DNA of 64,000 nucleotides. Origin: Molanna angustata. Taxonomy: Eukaryota; Arthropoda; Insecta; Trichoptera; Molannidae. This document shows, piece after piece, positions 41,328 through 53,400 of the stretch (position 1 is its first letter; each line of letters begins with the position of its first letter). The stretch is from NCBI GenBank assembly GCA_963576475.1, contig OY754972.1, forward strand, positions 31,575,890 through 31,639,889. Direction: 5' to 3'. Made by a program: the position numbers and the translations under genes. The notes under the pieces were generated by a model. The model was not told the origin of the DNA and did not search any database. It saw only the letters and a list, made by a program, of their open reading frames with translations.

Positions 41328-41629
41328 GACCATGAAAAGATGGTCTTAAAAAGTAACAATTTATCATTTTTTTTATAAAGTGTATTTCCTGCTGAACACA
41401 ATCGTTTTTGAATTATTCTGAAATCTTTTAAAATAGCTTGGCAATTAAACTTTCCGGAAACCACGTTTTTCATTAAAATTTGCCCACCCGCCATTATAAA
41501 TATGGCCGCCAGAAGAAAACTATGGGTTTTTAATTTTTTTCAAATAGTGTTTTGTGACTGTCTATCTATAGGGAACACATGGTATAAAATCCAGAGAAAT
41601 CAAAAATGATGAGTACAAATTTTATCAAT

Positions 41630-42540
41630 GTTGGGTGATTTCAAATGGATTGACCCGAATGCTAATCCCTGGGACGTGGTTAGCGTCTTAGGTAAAGGAA
41701 AGAGGTCATCAAAAGCCGATGCATATCTGTTGACTATTAGGTGTGAGACCGGCTGTTCCAAAGACACGCAGGATATGCTTCGAGTCTTGCTTGACAGGAC
41801 ATGATCAAGATCATGATCATGATTATCAAAAAGGTGTGGGTATATGTGAGCGATGTTTGTGTGAATGTGTTTACAAGATGCATAAATGAGGGTGTCTTTC
41901 CAAGTGATTGGAAACATGGTGTCCTGAGGGTCATTCCGAAGGGCAACAATAAACTAAAGTCTGATGCAGCAGCTTATAGTCCCATAACATTGTTGCCTAT
42001 ACTAGGATAAGTGCTTGAGACTGTAGTAAGAGACTTAATCGTTTCCAGACTATCTCCCCTTTCGGGGTTGCTGTTTGGATTCGTTAAGGGAAGGTCTACT
42101 GAGGATGCAATTCTTTTTGGTCAAGATTGGTTAAGGGATCGAAAGGAAAAGTATGTAGTTGGAGTTTTCCTTGACATATCGGGAGCCATTGATAATGCTT
42201 GGTGGTTCTTGGCGGCTCTCTCAATCTGGCTGAATTCTCTGGTTTGAGATCCTCATTTAAAAGAGAAACCAGAGAGTATGGTAGGGTCAAGAAGTATAAG
42301 GCTTCCTATGGACCTGGTAACGCTGAGAGGGAAATCTATGGTGGTTGAGGCCAGGCATGTGTACCACAAAGCTGTGCGCCAAGATCCAGCATTGGTGTGA
42401 ATGAGGTTGGTCGTGCTGACCCATGGGAGGTGGTGGGGGTTATTTTGAAGGGTGGGACATCTGCTGGTGGGACAGATTTGGTTCATACTACGGGGATCTG
42501 CAATACACTTTGGAACTTTGGCCCCTCTATGGCTTGAGGT
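41630..42540 (+). pseudogene. R1-type LINE RT relic, first copy
   Basis: Frames on the plus strand give CINEGVFPSDWKHGVLRVIP, YSPITLLPILG (a stop follows), VVRDLIVSRLSPLS, FGFVKGRSTEDAIL, and GVFLDISGAIDNAWW (motif A, the catalytic Asp present). This is the R1-clade RT palm entrance. Motifs B and C are absent here. Several stops. Confidence 0.75.
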
Positions 42541-42549
42541 TGGATAGGA

Positions 42550-43115
42550 TTAGACGTCGTATAATTAAGCAAGTTTAGGCAGCAGTGAGAGATGTATTTA
42601 TCACACTGATGGAGGTGTTTTCCAAAATGAATGGAAGCATGGTGTCCTCAGGATCATACCTAATAGTTGCAGTAAGTTGAGATCAGACCCTGGTGCCTAC
42701 AGGCTGATTCTCAAGTAAGGTGGTAAGGTTCCCAAGGTGGTTATAAATGATAGGCTTGGGAGGCTCTCTCCTCCAAGCTTGCAGTTTGGCTTCGTACGCA
42801 GTTGCTCTATTTAGGATGCCATCCTTCGTGTGATTGATTGGAAGAACGAAAGGAAGGAAAAATTTGTCTTCGGGGTCATTCTGGATGAAGTGTGTTTGAT
42901 AAAGCTTGGTGGTACATAAGGCGAGGGGCTGTGGTCCTAGGTTATTCAGTATTGGTAAAAGCTATTTCACTCAGCGCTCTTTCTCGTTGGTGTATGGTGT
43001 CCAAGGTCATGATGAACGGTTGCTCACAGCGATCTGTTCTTGGCACTTTCCTTTGGAATGTGCTATGGACGATCTGCTGAGGCTTTTTTGCCTGGATCTG
43101 GCATGACATTCTCTT
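42550..43115 (+). pseudogene. R1-type LINE RT relic, second copy
   Basis: A more decayed paralogue: LQFGFVRSCSI, DAILRVIDWKNERKEKFVFG, then YGVQGHDERLL and SVLGTFLWNVLW (motif B, G/PQGSVLGPFLWNVLW in intact R1 types). It ends at a perfect 17-bp palindrome (43116-43156). Confidence 0.6.
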
Positions 43116-43156
43116 CTGACATTGTCATTCTCTTCTGAGGAGAATGACAATGTCAG
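43116..43156. repeat. 17-bp stem palindrome at relic junction
   Basis: CTGACATTGTCATTCTC is exactly inverted after a 7-base loop. It lies at the join between an RT relic and a gag relic. Confidence 0.8.
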
Positions 43157-43950
43157 GGCTTCAAGTGCTAAGGACTCCAAGTTGGTGGAGACCGTCAGGG
43201 AGTTCAGGGCTGTTATGAGGGGTACTCTGAAAGAGTCTAATTCGCCATGTCTGCCAACTTAAAAGGAAGACACAATTAAAGTCTGGGGGTAGTCAAGACC
43301 GGCATGTCCAGCGAGATCCGTTGTATTAATTCAGCCGAAGGAACCCAACACTGGGTCATCGGAAGCCACAAGGAAGGCCCTCATGAAGTCCTTGAATCAG
43401 GAGAACTAGGAAGGCTGGAATAGCCATCCAGACCTTCGGAAGGGGGCTGAAAAGAATTTGGATGGTGGCTTTGTTGTCACAGAGCCCAGGGGGCTTTATC
43501 ACATATGGCTTTGTCAAACGTTTCCTGGGATCTGGATCTTGGAGGCTTTGGAAAAGGAAAAATTTATTATTCAGCAATTTAAAAGGAGTCATGGATGAGG
43601 GAGAAATTTTAAGCACTTTTGGGTTTGAGGGACTTCCACTGTGTTATTGTGGTTTCTCCTGTGGCGCGCAGGGCCCCGCTGAAGCAGGGCTACTGCTTCA
43701 TGGGATGGAGTGCCTGCTACATCTGTGACTTTGAGATGTTTCAAGAGCCAAGTGTTTGGTTATACCCAGCGCGCCAGCCAACTGAAGAAGGTCGTGTGCA
43801 GGCACTGCACTGGTGAGGGGCATGATTTGATAGTGTCCCCAAACAGAGATGGTCCTGCCAAGCGTGCTACCTGCACCAGATTTGGTAAGCCGGCTGTACA
43901 CCAGATTCTTATCTCTTTTGCCTTCACCTGTAAACAACACCTTTATTAAT
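43157..43950 (+). pseudogene. R1-type LINE ORF1 relic, second copy
   Basis: Matches the ORF1 at 38219-39588 in order: PACPARSVVLIQPKEPNTGS (compare PVILIKPTDPQMGS), then decayed knuckles CFKSQVFGYTQRAS, VVCRHCTGEGHD and RATCTRFGKPAVH. Two knuckle cysteines are lost. Useful as an uninverted reference: here the knuckles follow the gag body on the same strand. Confidence 0.65.
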
Positions 43951-44094
43951 TTGTTGGCTGTGTGTGTTTGGGATACTTTTTCAATCATCCATAGTTCTAT
44001 GAAATGATTTATTTTGTTGACTAACTTTTGCTCAGACATTTTATTTGTATTTTGTGACTGAATTCTCCTTCCTTTCTTATAAGGCCTGTTGGCC

Positions 44095-44700
44095 TGTTTA
44101 TTTCCTGCATCGGCTTCTCTTGTGTGACATGGACTGCCAGTTGTCTTTCCATCTCTTGCGAGTACGTGCTGGAAGTCTACTTTCTTCTATATTATCTCTG
44201 GCCACTTTGACGGTTCTTGAGTCTGTCATTCTTGACACATGTTCATTCCAGAACCTTCTCTGTCGACCCCATCTTACAATACCTTCAACTTCGCAATTCC
44301 TTCGGATCTCTGTGTTTCGTGCTCTATCACAAAGGGTTTTGCCAGCGATGCTTCTGAGTATCTTCATTTCGCTGGTTCGAAGTGGTTTTTGGTACGGACA
44401 GTTTCTGCTCTGGATTCTATTCTAAAAAATGCTACAAAACGGTGTAGCATTTTTTGTAGGTCTTCCTCCGATTCGGCTATTATAGTGGCGTTGTCGGAAT
44501 AGCATAATATGATGTTTAGGATATTGTTTCCCATTTGGTACCCCAGATTAAGGCAGGCCACTTCTTCTATTATTTTATCCATGACCAAGTTGAAAAGAAA
44601 CAGACTCAGGCTATCCCCTTGTTTTACCCTGGTTGGTGTTGGTACATCGTTGGAAAGTTCTCCATTTACACGGATCTTTGTGGAACTGAATTCAAAGTTG
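44095..44700 (-). pseudogene. RTE-like LINE RT relic
   Basis: The minus strand gives GVPTPTRVKQGDSLSLFLFN-like motif B, LVMDKIIEEVACLNLGYQMG, YSDNATIIAESEEDLQKML (motif C; YADD is now YSDN, so the catalytic residues are gone), and EIRRNCEVEGIVRWGRQRRF with WNEHVSRM. The 13-bp perfect stem at 44424-44455 falls just after motif C, replacing normal coding. Dead. Confidence 0.75.
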
Positions 44701-44799
44701 CTTTTTTTATGTTTATGTTTTTGTGTTATTATTGTTACTGGTGCCTTTTGTTTTATATTATGTCTAGCGACGAGGACAAAACGGGTGGACTTTTAGGGG

Positions 44800-45600
44800 G
44801 CAATAATTGTCTTGGGATGTGTGTGCAATAGACCCAAATGGATCTCTTGAATCCTGGAGGGCTGTCGTGTTAGCATCTATTCGCCATGGCGTATAAGTGA
44901 ACTCAAAAAGGAGACTTCTTCTAGAATGGGTCCGGGAGGCCTTGTGGGCATGCCTTCTATGATGGGTATCCTCAATGATCTACATTTGTTAACCGGCATA
45001 ATTAGCGAAGGCCATTTTCCTTCCATTTAAAACCTGAAGGGAAAGATGGATGAGGCCATCTTCTTCTGTGATTAATTACAAAATTCTCCCCCCCCCCTCA
45101 AAATTTTTCCCCCCTTTTCCCTCATTCACACATTCTTCATTTTCACATCCATTCCCCAAAACCTCTCCCTTTTACTGCCAAAGTAGACTCAAAAAACCAT
45201 GTTATAGTGGCCGCTGTAGCCTCACCAGATCCGGGCTATTCTGCGGAAATTTGGTTGGCTATGGAATAGCTCCAAAAACTTGTCTCACTGCTCTCAGAGT
45301 GGAGGGTTTGAGAAGGAGCAATGACATGTGATCACCTGGTATAATGGCGGCCTGCCGGACCTTGACTGGCTTTCTTTGGCACGACTCTGAAAGAAAAAAT
45401 GTGTGATGTTGATATGGTTGACTGAAGGTGGATAGAGATTTAATGGGGCGGTTGTTGAGGCTGCCTCCTTGGCAAGTGGACAATGCAAACCCGAAGGATG
45501 CCACTCAAATAACTGTTTGATACCGGAATGGACGGCCCTTAAAAGGCAGTTCAAGTCTGCTGAAAGAGCCTTTGGTCCGGTCAGAACTTTTTAGTTACTA
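44800..45600 (+). pseudogene. R1-type LINE scraps
   Basis: GLVGMPSMMGILND and NLKGKMDEAIF repeat the MAIMGIPNE...NLKGKMDEATF region of ORF1. Later SGRCSLTRSG and TALKRQFKSAERAFGP resemble ORF2 endonuclease/linker fragments. C-rich low complexity at 45085-45115. Very decayed. Confidence 0.45.
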
Positions 45601-45724
45601 AACTATAATATTATAAAGTAGATATATTAAAGATAACTGCTTTAGTAGACAAGAGTCTGTTCCGAAGCAATTATCTGAAAAGTTTGTATACTCGTAATGT
45701 TTTATAAAACAAAAGTGTGTTTTT

Positions 45725-46366
45725 TTTTCAGAATTTTTGTTTCAGTCAGGGGTTATCAACTTTTGAAATTTTGATTTATTTTTCCATATATCTCAGAAAC
45801 CGTAAAAGCTAGAACGCTGAAAATTGGTATAAACATAGGCAAATACAAAATCTCAAATTAGTTTTTTTTTAAAAATTCCAGGGTTTCTCAAACATTTTTT
45901 ATTAAGAAAAATATTTTTTTTATGATAACTTTATGAGTTTTACTGCCTATATTTCCATTTTTTTTAAATATCGAAAAAAGCCGATAGACCCCAACTAGAA
46001 AATTTAATTTTCTATAAAAAATATTAACATTGTATTAGCACATCTCAAATTTTTTTTAACAATTTTTATAAAAATCGAATTTAGTGACGACATTGTTTCA
46101 TAAAATTAGTATGAAAGTAGCCTACTCACAATATCTAAGAAGACTTAATAATTTGATACTAATCTCCAAACATACATACATACCATCTTGCTGTTTTCAC
46201 ATTCTGGGTAGGATCAAAGGACTGACCTCCATACTATCCTATCTTGACATACATACCTAGGTACATGTGTTGTATAGAAAACCATATATCTTAAAATATT
46301 AAATATTCTTCAACTGTACATACTATCACTATCGACAGTTGGATCTCATGTGTTACATGCAACTAG
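45725..46366 (+). mobile_element. Helitron copy 9 (5'-truncated)
   Basis: Starts in the TTTTTGTTTCAGTCAGGGG interior and ends with the subterminal repeat ATCGACAGTTGGA, the hairpin and CAACTAG at 46366. Older than the cluster copies. It interrupts R1-type sequence that resumes at 46367. Confidence 0.85.
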
Positions 46367-46600
46367 TGGATCTAGAGTAATTCGTAAAGGGATTAACAAA
46401 CGACTGTTGTCTTTAGAGGTGTACAGACCAATCCCTCTCCTCCCCTCCTTTGGGATATTCTCGAAATCTTACTGTGGAACAGGCTGAGTGGGGTGCTTAT
46501 GCCGGGAAATCCTAGTCAGTTTGGATTCAGTTGGGTTCTCCATTGAACACGCTATTGAGGCATGCATAAACTGGAAGAATGATTGCAATGAAAAAAATTG
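46367..46600 (+). pseudogene. R1-type RT relic, third copy
   Basis: RVIRKGINKRLLSLEVYRPI, PLLPSFGIF and AIEACINWKNDCNE match the region that includes RVIPKGNNK...YSPITLLPILG in the relic at 41630. Short and interrupted. Confidence 0.55.
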
Positions 46601-48484
46601 AATTGTTTTCAACAATAACATGTGAAAATTACAAAATATGTGTACATTTTTCAATTATTATATTAATTTATCTATGTTTGTTATTTTTTCTTTATGCTAT
46701 TTTTTAAGTATGTTTTTTGTTACCTATGATTATTTTATTACTTTGTTTTTTGTTCTATATATGTAAATAGTTGCAACTCCTATCAAAACACAGAGTATAT
46801 CTCTTTTTGAAGGAAGTCATATTATAATGTGTTTTAATTTCCTTTTTGTGATGTAATTTTTTTATGTAAAATATGTTTTTTGTAAAAAATAAATAAATAA
46901 AAAATAAAAAAAATATATTTAGTGTTGAAGATAATATTTTTTTTAAATATTTATGATGTACATCAAACATAGGGCTTCATCTTTAGAGATTTGTAAAACC
47001 AAAGATGAAATTTATTATTTCCACACCATGAATTTTAGTTAAGTGGTTCAAAATATGTTTTGTCTATAATATTATGAGTAAAATAAAACAAAATGGAAAG
47101 GCAAATATTTGTTATATGTGTTTTATTACTTTAAAACAAGTAGTATTTTCCACATAAATATAATATAGGTATACTAAGCAAAGTAATTAATATGATTTGG
47201 GATTAATCCTTTCTATTAGGATTACTTACCACAACATAATAAAATTACAATTAATATGGCAATACAACATTATCACAATATATAATCTAAAAGGATAATC
47301 AAAATTCATGTCAATGCCAAAATAATAGGGAACATTCATTTAAACAATTATTTACAAAATTATCATTTGACTAGGCTTAATATAATATGTTCTATCCGTC
47401 TGAATTTTAGTAAGTATATGAGAAATGTCATAAAGTTGACTGCATTTATACGGGACTCATTACGTCACACCGCGTGGATAAAGTCCTTTTATCCATGGTT
47501 GCCCGTTCATTTAGTCGTTTCCGTACTACGAAACAATCAGAATAGGACATAATATGTACTACGAACAAAGTAGGTATAGAACAGATAAGAGATATAGAGA
47601 TGTCAGTATTCATCTTTTCAGGAAATAGTCCTATTTTCAATTTGTTATAAGTAGGTTAGATAATTGTTAATACTCACCTACAGATTAATTATTGTGGTAA
47701 TAAAAATTATACAAAATACATAGGTACCTACTTAATGCTAATTATCGATGAAAAATATTAATGAAAAAAAAATTGAATGTTCCCAATTAAGAAACAGTTT
47801 GAAATATTTACTTTTTTTTTGGTTTAACCATCTTAAAATATAAAAGGACTAGTAATGTTGGTGAACTATCAATAAAATAATATGTTTTTCTTATCAAACT
47901 AGATAAATATGTATTTAATAAATTAGCGCTAGAGCACTTTTGACATTCAAATAACTATTTCTTTTCTTTTTTAAAAACAATTTAATTGTTATGTAATAAT
48001 AATATAAGGCATGGTGTAATTAAATATTGTAACAAATCAATAAATATTTTGTTGAAATACATAATTTTTAATTATGCATTATGGTTCATGCAAATTTAAA
48101 TATGATTGTGAAAATATTTCTTTTATAATCATCTTAAATAATGCAAAACAATTATATTGCATGTTAAAAAAACATGAAATATTATTGGTTAGTAAAATTA
48201 TGAAAATTATAATATTTGCGTAGATACAGTGGAAACTTAGTTTGTTTCTGGACCCAGGTCCACCAAAATGTAAACAATATTTGGCTACCATTAAAAGGGC
48301 ATAATATAAAACTCCCCAATTTGAAATCAAATTTCTCAAATATGTTGAACAGTGTGTTTCTAGAAAATAGTACAAATTATTTTCAACATTTCATTCAAAA
48401 ATCACAATATTTACCATAAATTTCCATAAAAAAATTTACTGATTTTTTTCAAATTTATGTGTCGTAGAAAAATTAATCTTTTGT
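46601..48484. other. AT-rich intergenic stretch
   Basis: No coding or mobile element that I can support over 1.9 kb. Simple A/T tracts and scattered short open frames only. Confidence 0.45.
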
Positions 48485-49380
48485 GTGCTTAAAGAGTTTA
48501 CGCTGGCACTGGAATATGCATTTAAAAGCCTGGATTGGAAATCAAGGGGAATATACATCGATGGTAAATACTTAAATCACTTACGCTTCGCTGATGATAT
48601 TATAATCCTGAGTAGTGAGCCTGAGGAACTGGCTAGAATGCTACAAGAAATGAATGAAGCATCTAAGAAGGTAGGCCTCTGTATGAATCTGGCAAAAACG
48701 AAGGTGATGGGCACAGAAGGCTCTCAAATTATGGTGGACGGCAACCAAATTGAAAATGTAAAACATTATGTATATTTGGGGCACACCATACAATTGGGCA
48801 GAGAAAACCAAACTGCTGAAGTCTAAAGAAGAATTGGACTAAGCTGGGCAGCCTTTGGGAAAATGGGTCATATACTTAAAAACCGCAAAATACCCATTAA
48901 CCTTAAGCGGAAAGTATACGAAACGTGCATATCACCAGTAGCAACATATGGCTTAGAGACTGCGACACTGACCAAACGAAGCATGGAAAAAATAAGGATT
49001 ACTCAAAGAGCCATGGAAAGAGCCATGTTGGGTATAACCTTGAGAGATAGAGTGTGGAATGAAATAATTAGGCAACAAACAAGAATTATAGATGTCGCCA
49101 AACGTATAGCAAGTCTAAAATGGTGGTGGGCAGGTCACGTGGCCAGAAGCTCAGATGACAGATGGCCAAAAAGAGTCATAACATGGAGACCAAGAGCAGC
49201 AACCAGGAGCGTGGGGAGGCCACCATTGCGATGGAGAGACGACATTGTAAGATATGCTGGTATAAACTGGATGCAGGCAGCTCAAGACAGAGCAAAGTGG
49301 AGAGAAATGGAGGAGGCCTTCGTCCAGGAGTGGACGGGAGTAGGCTAACGAGAGAGAGAGAGAGAGAGTGCTTAAAGAGT
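48485..49380 (+). mobile_element. RTE-like LINE, 5'-truncated, 13-bp TSD
   Basis: GTGCTTAAAGAGT at 48485-48497 recurs at 49368-49380. Between them lies an RT C-terminal segment that ends directly in a GA microsatellite (49350-49367), which is the 3' tail. The TSD, truncation and microsatellite tail together define one insertion event. Confidence 0.9.
48498..49348 (+). pseudogene. RTE-like RT C-terminal half with one stop
   Basis: The frame reads IDGKYLNHLRFADDIIILSS (FADD, catalytic motif C), MNLAKTKVMGTEGSQIMVDG, and then a single in-frame TAA at 48824-48826, one base from AAA. It continues in the same frame: ISPVATYGLETATLTKRSME, ITQRAMERAMLGITLRDRVW, SLKWWWAGHVARSSDDRWPK, RSVGRPPLRWRDDI, ending WTGVG-TAA. 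This is the standard RTE/BovB-type tail. Only one disabling change in 280 codons implies a young copy. Confidence 0.9.
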
Positions 49381-50497
49381 GCATGAAATAAATGTGAATG
49401 TTAGTGATAGTTTTTTCATTTCAAGTCAAGTTTGTTATTAAAATGCAAAAAATAAAGTTTGAGTTAAAAGTTTGTTATTAATATAGATAATTTAAATCAC
49501 ATATAAACCTTTTAACACACACGATAGTTTACTAATATGTAACTTCACAGTGCATAAGGCAGTTTTGAATATATGTTTTCAGTCACTAGATGTAGCATTA
49601 TATGCCCTTTTAACTGAGATTACAATTTTATCAAAATACATAAACAGAATACATTCATGAATATAAATAAAATTTACTGAAAAATGTCAAATAACATGTA
49701 GGTATAATAATTATCAATGTAAATTTATAATCTCAAAAGGATATTTACATAATAAATAAGTATTATAGGTATGTACCACGTACACAAAATCTATTCACAT
49801 TTTCATTGATTTTACTCATTCCCTTAAAATTTCTTTAATTTTTTTATTGTGTTAGTTAAAACACTAATCTCAAATACATTTAAATAACATTTAAGATCAA
49901 TAATGTTTTTAATATTAATTATTTGTTAATATAATAAAACAGCAACAATACAAATATTTATGTTACATCAAAAAATTTGTTTACACATTTGAAAATCAAT
50001 GAAACAATATTGAGATATAATATTTTTCTAGTTTATAATAAAGTTATGCCTGTAATATATTTGATCTATAATTTAGTGTCTTCTATAAGACAGTAAATAG
50101 GTACACACAATAATATAATATTTTAATTTACAGACAAAAGCATATAATATTCTTTTAAACCTGCAAGATCAATTACATTGAAATATATGCCCCAAGCTCG
50201 ATGATTCGTATGGAATTAAATTCACTTTAAAAGTAAGATATCATTGATAAAAATAATGACTTTTTGTTATATACATACATATGTTATATATGTACCTATA
50301 TATTGGTTTTTATGAAATGTAATATTGTTTTACATTATGCTTATATTTTTTTATAAGTAATATGCAATCCAGTTGCACTCTATGTTATAAATATTTTTTT
50401 ATAATCTTTTGATGTGATGGCTTGAGACTGTATAATATATATTATTTTATGGTTAAGGCATAGTTTCAATTTAAAGTAATGAAATATACAAAATAAA
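49381..50497. other. 3' flank of the BTB-BACK gene
   Basis: AT-rich, without elements that I recognise. The terminal exon's 3' UTR on the minus strand must lie in the upper part (AATAAA-like minus-strand signals occur, e.g. TTTATT at about 50491). Confidence 0.4.
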
Positions 50498-53400
50498 TCA
50501 GTCAAAAACAAAAACAAATGCCCTCAAAAGGCCTTGACCAAAACAAGAACAATTACAATTATTATCTTCTATACTTTTCTCTCCTTCTTTCAGTTTCTTT
50601 TTAAGAGCTTTTACCTCTTTCTTTTTGAGTTTTTTATTCTTTTTGGAATCAATTTTATCGTTGATGGAGTTATCAGTTATAGCTGATACTTTTGGTAAAG
50701 ATCTGTCGCTAAGATGAAACGGTTGAATGTTGGAACTAAATAGTCTTGGAGTTGCAAACTTCTTCAACATTTCTTCTTGTTCAGAAGTAAATTGAATGGT
50801 TTTATTGCCCTTCATTCGCCTGAGAATGAAATCACATTCAGTCAGATCTAAGAGCTCACTCGCCTTGGGTCCAGAAGTGAATTCTTTCTCAGTCATCAGA
50901 AGGTAGCGCACACAATAACTCAACTCTCCCAGAACTTGTCTTCTGTTACCAGAAGTAAGTTCTTTTTTACATCTTTTGCATTTGCTCTTGCACCATCTGT
51001 CAAGAGCACCGAATAGTTCCATTTCAGAGGAGAGTTTGAGAGTGTCTCTTTGAGCTATAATTGAAATGTCTTCAAAGCTTAGTTCTTCTATCGTTTCTTG
51101 ACGTAGTACATCATCTGCATAATCATCGATATACAAGAGACAGTTATGTAAAAGGGAATTGCACATTTCGGTCATTTTTGCCTCTGCTCCAATATCTTCC
51201 TGCAAGGGAGGTGCTGATGGTGATGTACTGGTGCTTGGTATTCTGTTGCAAAAGAAACGAAGATCTTGGAATACTTCAAGAACAGTGGAAGGAGAGAGAT
51301 GAAGATCCAAATATGATACACATTGTTTGACTAGACCAGGACATATATATTTATTGGCAGCTTCCAATGTTGCTCTGGCTGTTGCTACAGATGGAAGGAC
51401 AACCGGTTGCTGATATAAATACCTAAAAATGGTATTATAAATTAATGATTACAATTAAAAGAGAGATAAGATCAAAACAGAAAATAAATATGAGTACAAA
51501 TATTGAAGGAATATACATATGTTATATGACAGATTTTCACGGGTGTTAGAAATGTTAATTTCAATTTCTTTGAGGATAACCCGCATTAGATTCTGATCCA
51601 CGGGTGGTTCAATCGTCAACTGACATTTCACCTGTATTGCAACAGACATCTTTAGGGCCTTGTTAATAAATTTCCGTTTCGAGGGATAGTGTGTGCACGT
51701 CCGTTCAAGTCGGAAGCTTACCACCAAGTGAAGACTTTGATTTTACGAACAAAGAAGTTTTTTGCTGACCTTGAAAATTAGGTACTTATCATAAAATTAA
51801 TATGAGTAGACAAATACTGGATTTTATTTTATTTATTGAACATTTTTTAAAAGTTGCATATATGCAAACATTGGATTTTTTTTCCTTGTCGGGAGTAAAT
51901 AATATTTTTTTGATAAATTTTTAACATCTCAATAGAGACTATGTTGTAATATTATAGAAGAGCCATGAACTCAAGGCTCCAACAGGGTCTACGACCTGTC
52001 ATTGGCTGGTTTTACGCGCTGGCGCAATGTAATCCAGCCAATGGCTGCTTGTAAACCTTGTATGTGACTTGAGTTCCTACTTTGTGGTTCTTCTATAATA
52101 TTCCAACTCAATATTTTAACATCTCAATAGAGACTATGTTGTAATATTATAGAAGAGCCATGAACGCAAGGCTCCTACAGGGTCTACGACCTGTCATTGG
52201 CTGGTTTTACGCGCTGGCGCAATGTAATCCAGCCAATGGCTGCTTGTAAACCTTGTATGTGACTTGAGTTCCTACTTTGTGGTTCTTCTATAATATTCCA
52301 ACTCAATATTTTAACATCTCAATAGAGACTATGTTGTAATATTATAGAAGAGCCATGAACTCAAGGCTCCTACAGGGTCTACGACCTGTCATTGGCTGGT
52401 TTTACGCGCTGGCGCAATGTAATCCAGCCAATGGCTGCTTGTAAACCTTGTATGTGACTTGAGTTCCTACTTTGTGGTTCTTCTATAATATTCCAACTCA
52501 ATATTTTAACATCTCAATAGAGACTATGTTGTAATATTATAGAAGAGCCATGAACGCAAGGCTCCTACAGGGTCTACGACCTGTCATTGGCTGGTTTTAC
52601 GCGCTGGCGCAATGTAATCCAGCCAATGGCTGCTTGTAAACCTTGTATGTGACTTGAGTTCCTACTTTGTGGTTCTTCTATAATATTCCAACTCAATATT
52701 TTAACATCTCAATAGAGACTATGTTGTAATATTATAGAAGAGCCATGAACTCAAGGCTCCTACAGGGTCTACGACCTGTCATTGGCTGGTTTTACGCGCT
52801 GGCGCAATGTAATCCAGCCAATGGCTGCTTGTAAACCTTGTATGTGACTTGAGTTCCTACTTTGTGGTTCTTCTATAATATTCCAACTCAATATTTTAAC
52901 ATCTCAATAGAGACTATGTTGTAATATTATAGAAGAGCCATGAACTCAAGGCTCCTACAGGGTCTACGACCTGTCATTGGCTGGTTTTACGCGCTGGCGC
53001 AATGTAATCCAGCCAATGGCTGCATGTAAACCTTGTATGTGACTTGAGTTCCTACTTTGTGGTTCTTCTATAATATTCCAACTCAATATTTTAACATCTC
53101 AATAGAGACTATGTTGTAATATTATAGAAGAGCCATGAACGCAAGGCTCCTACAGGGTCTACGACCTGTCATTGGCTGGTTTTACGCGCTGGCGCAATGT
53201 AATCCAGCCAATGGCTGCTTGTAAACCTTGTATGTGACTTGAGTTCCTACTTCGTGGTTCTTCTATAATATTCCAACTTCGTCTCTATTAAGATGTTAAA
53301 AAAATTTCAAAAAAATATTTATTTATGCCTAAAAGAGAAATTTCAAAAATTACCTCTAGTAAAAACTTAATTTTATTGAATGTAAATTGAGTTGAACCTC

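Noticed and set aside
41737..42486. Antisense frames over the R1-type RT relic
   Set aside because: No domain, while the sense strand shows the RT motifs.
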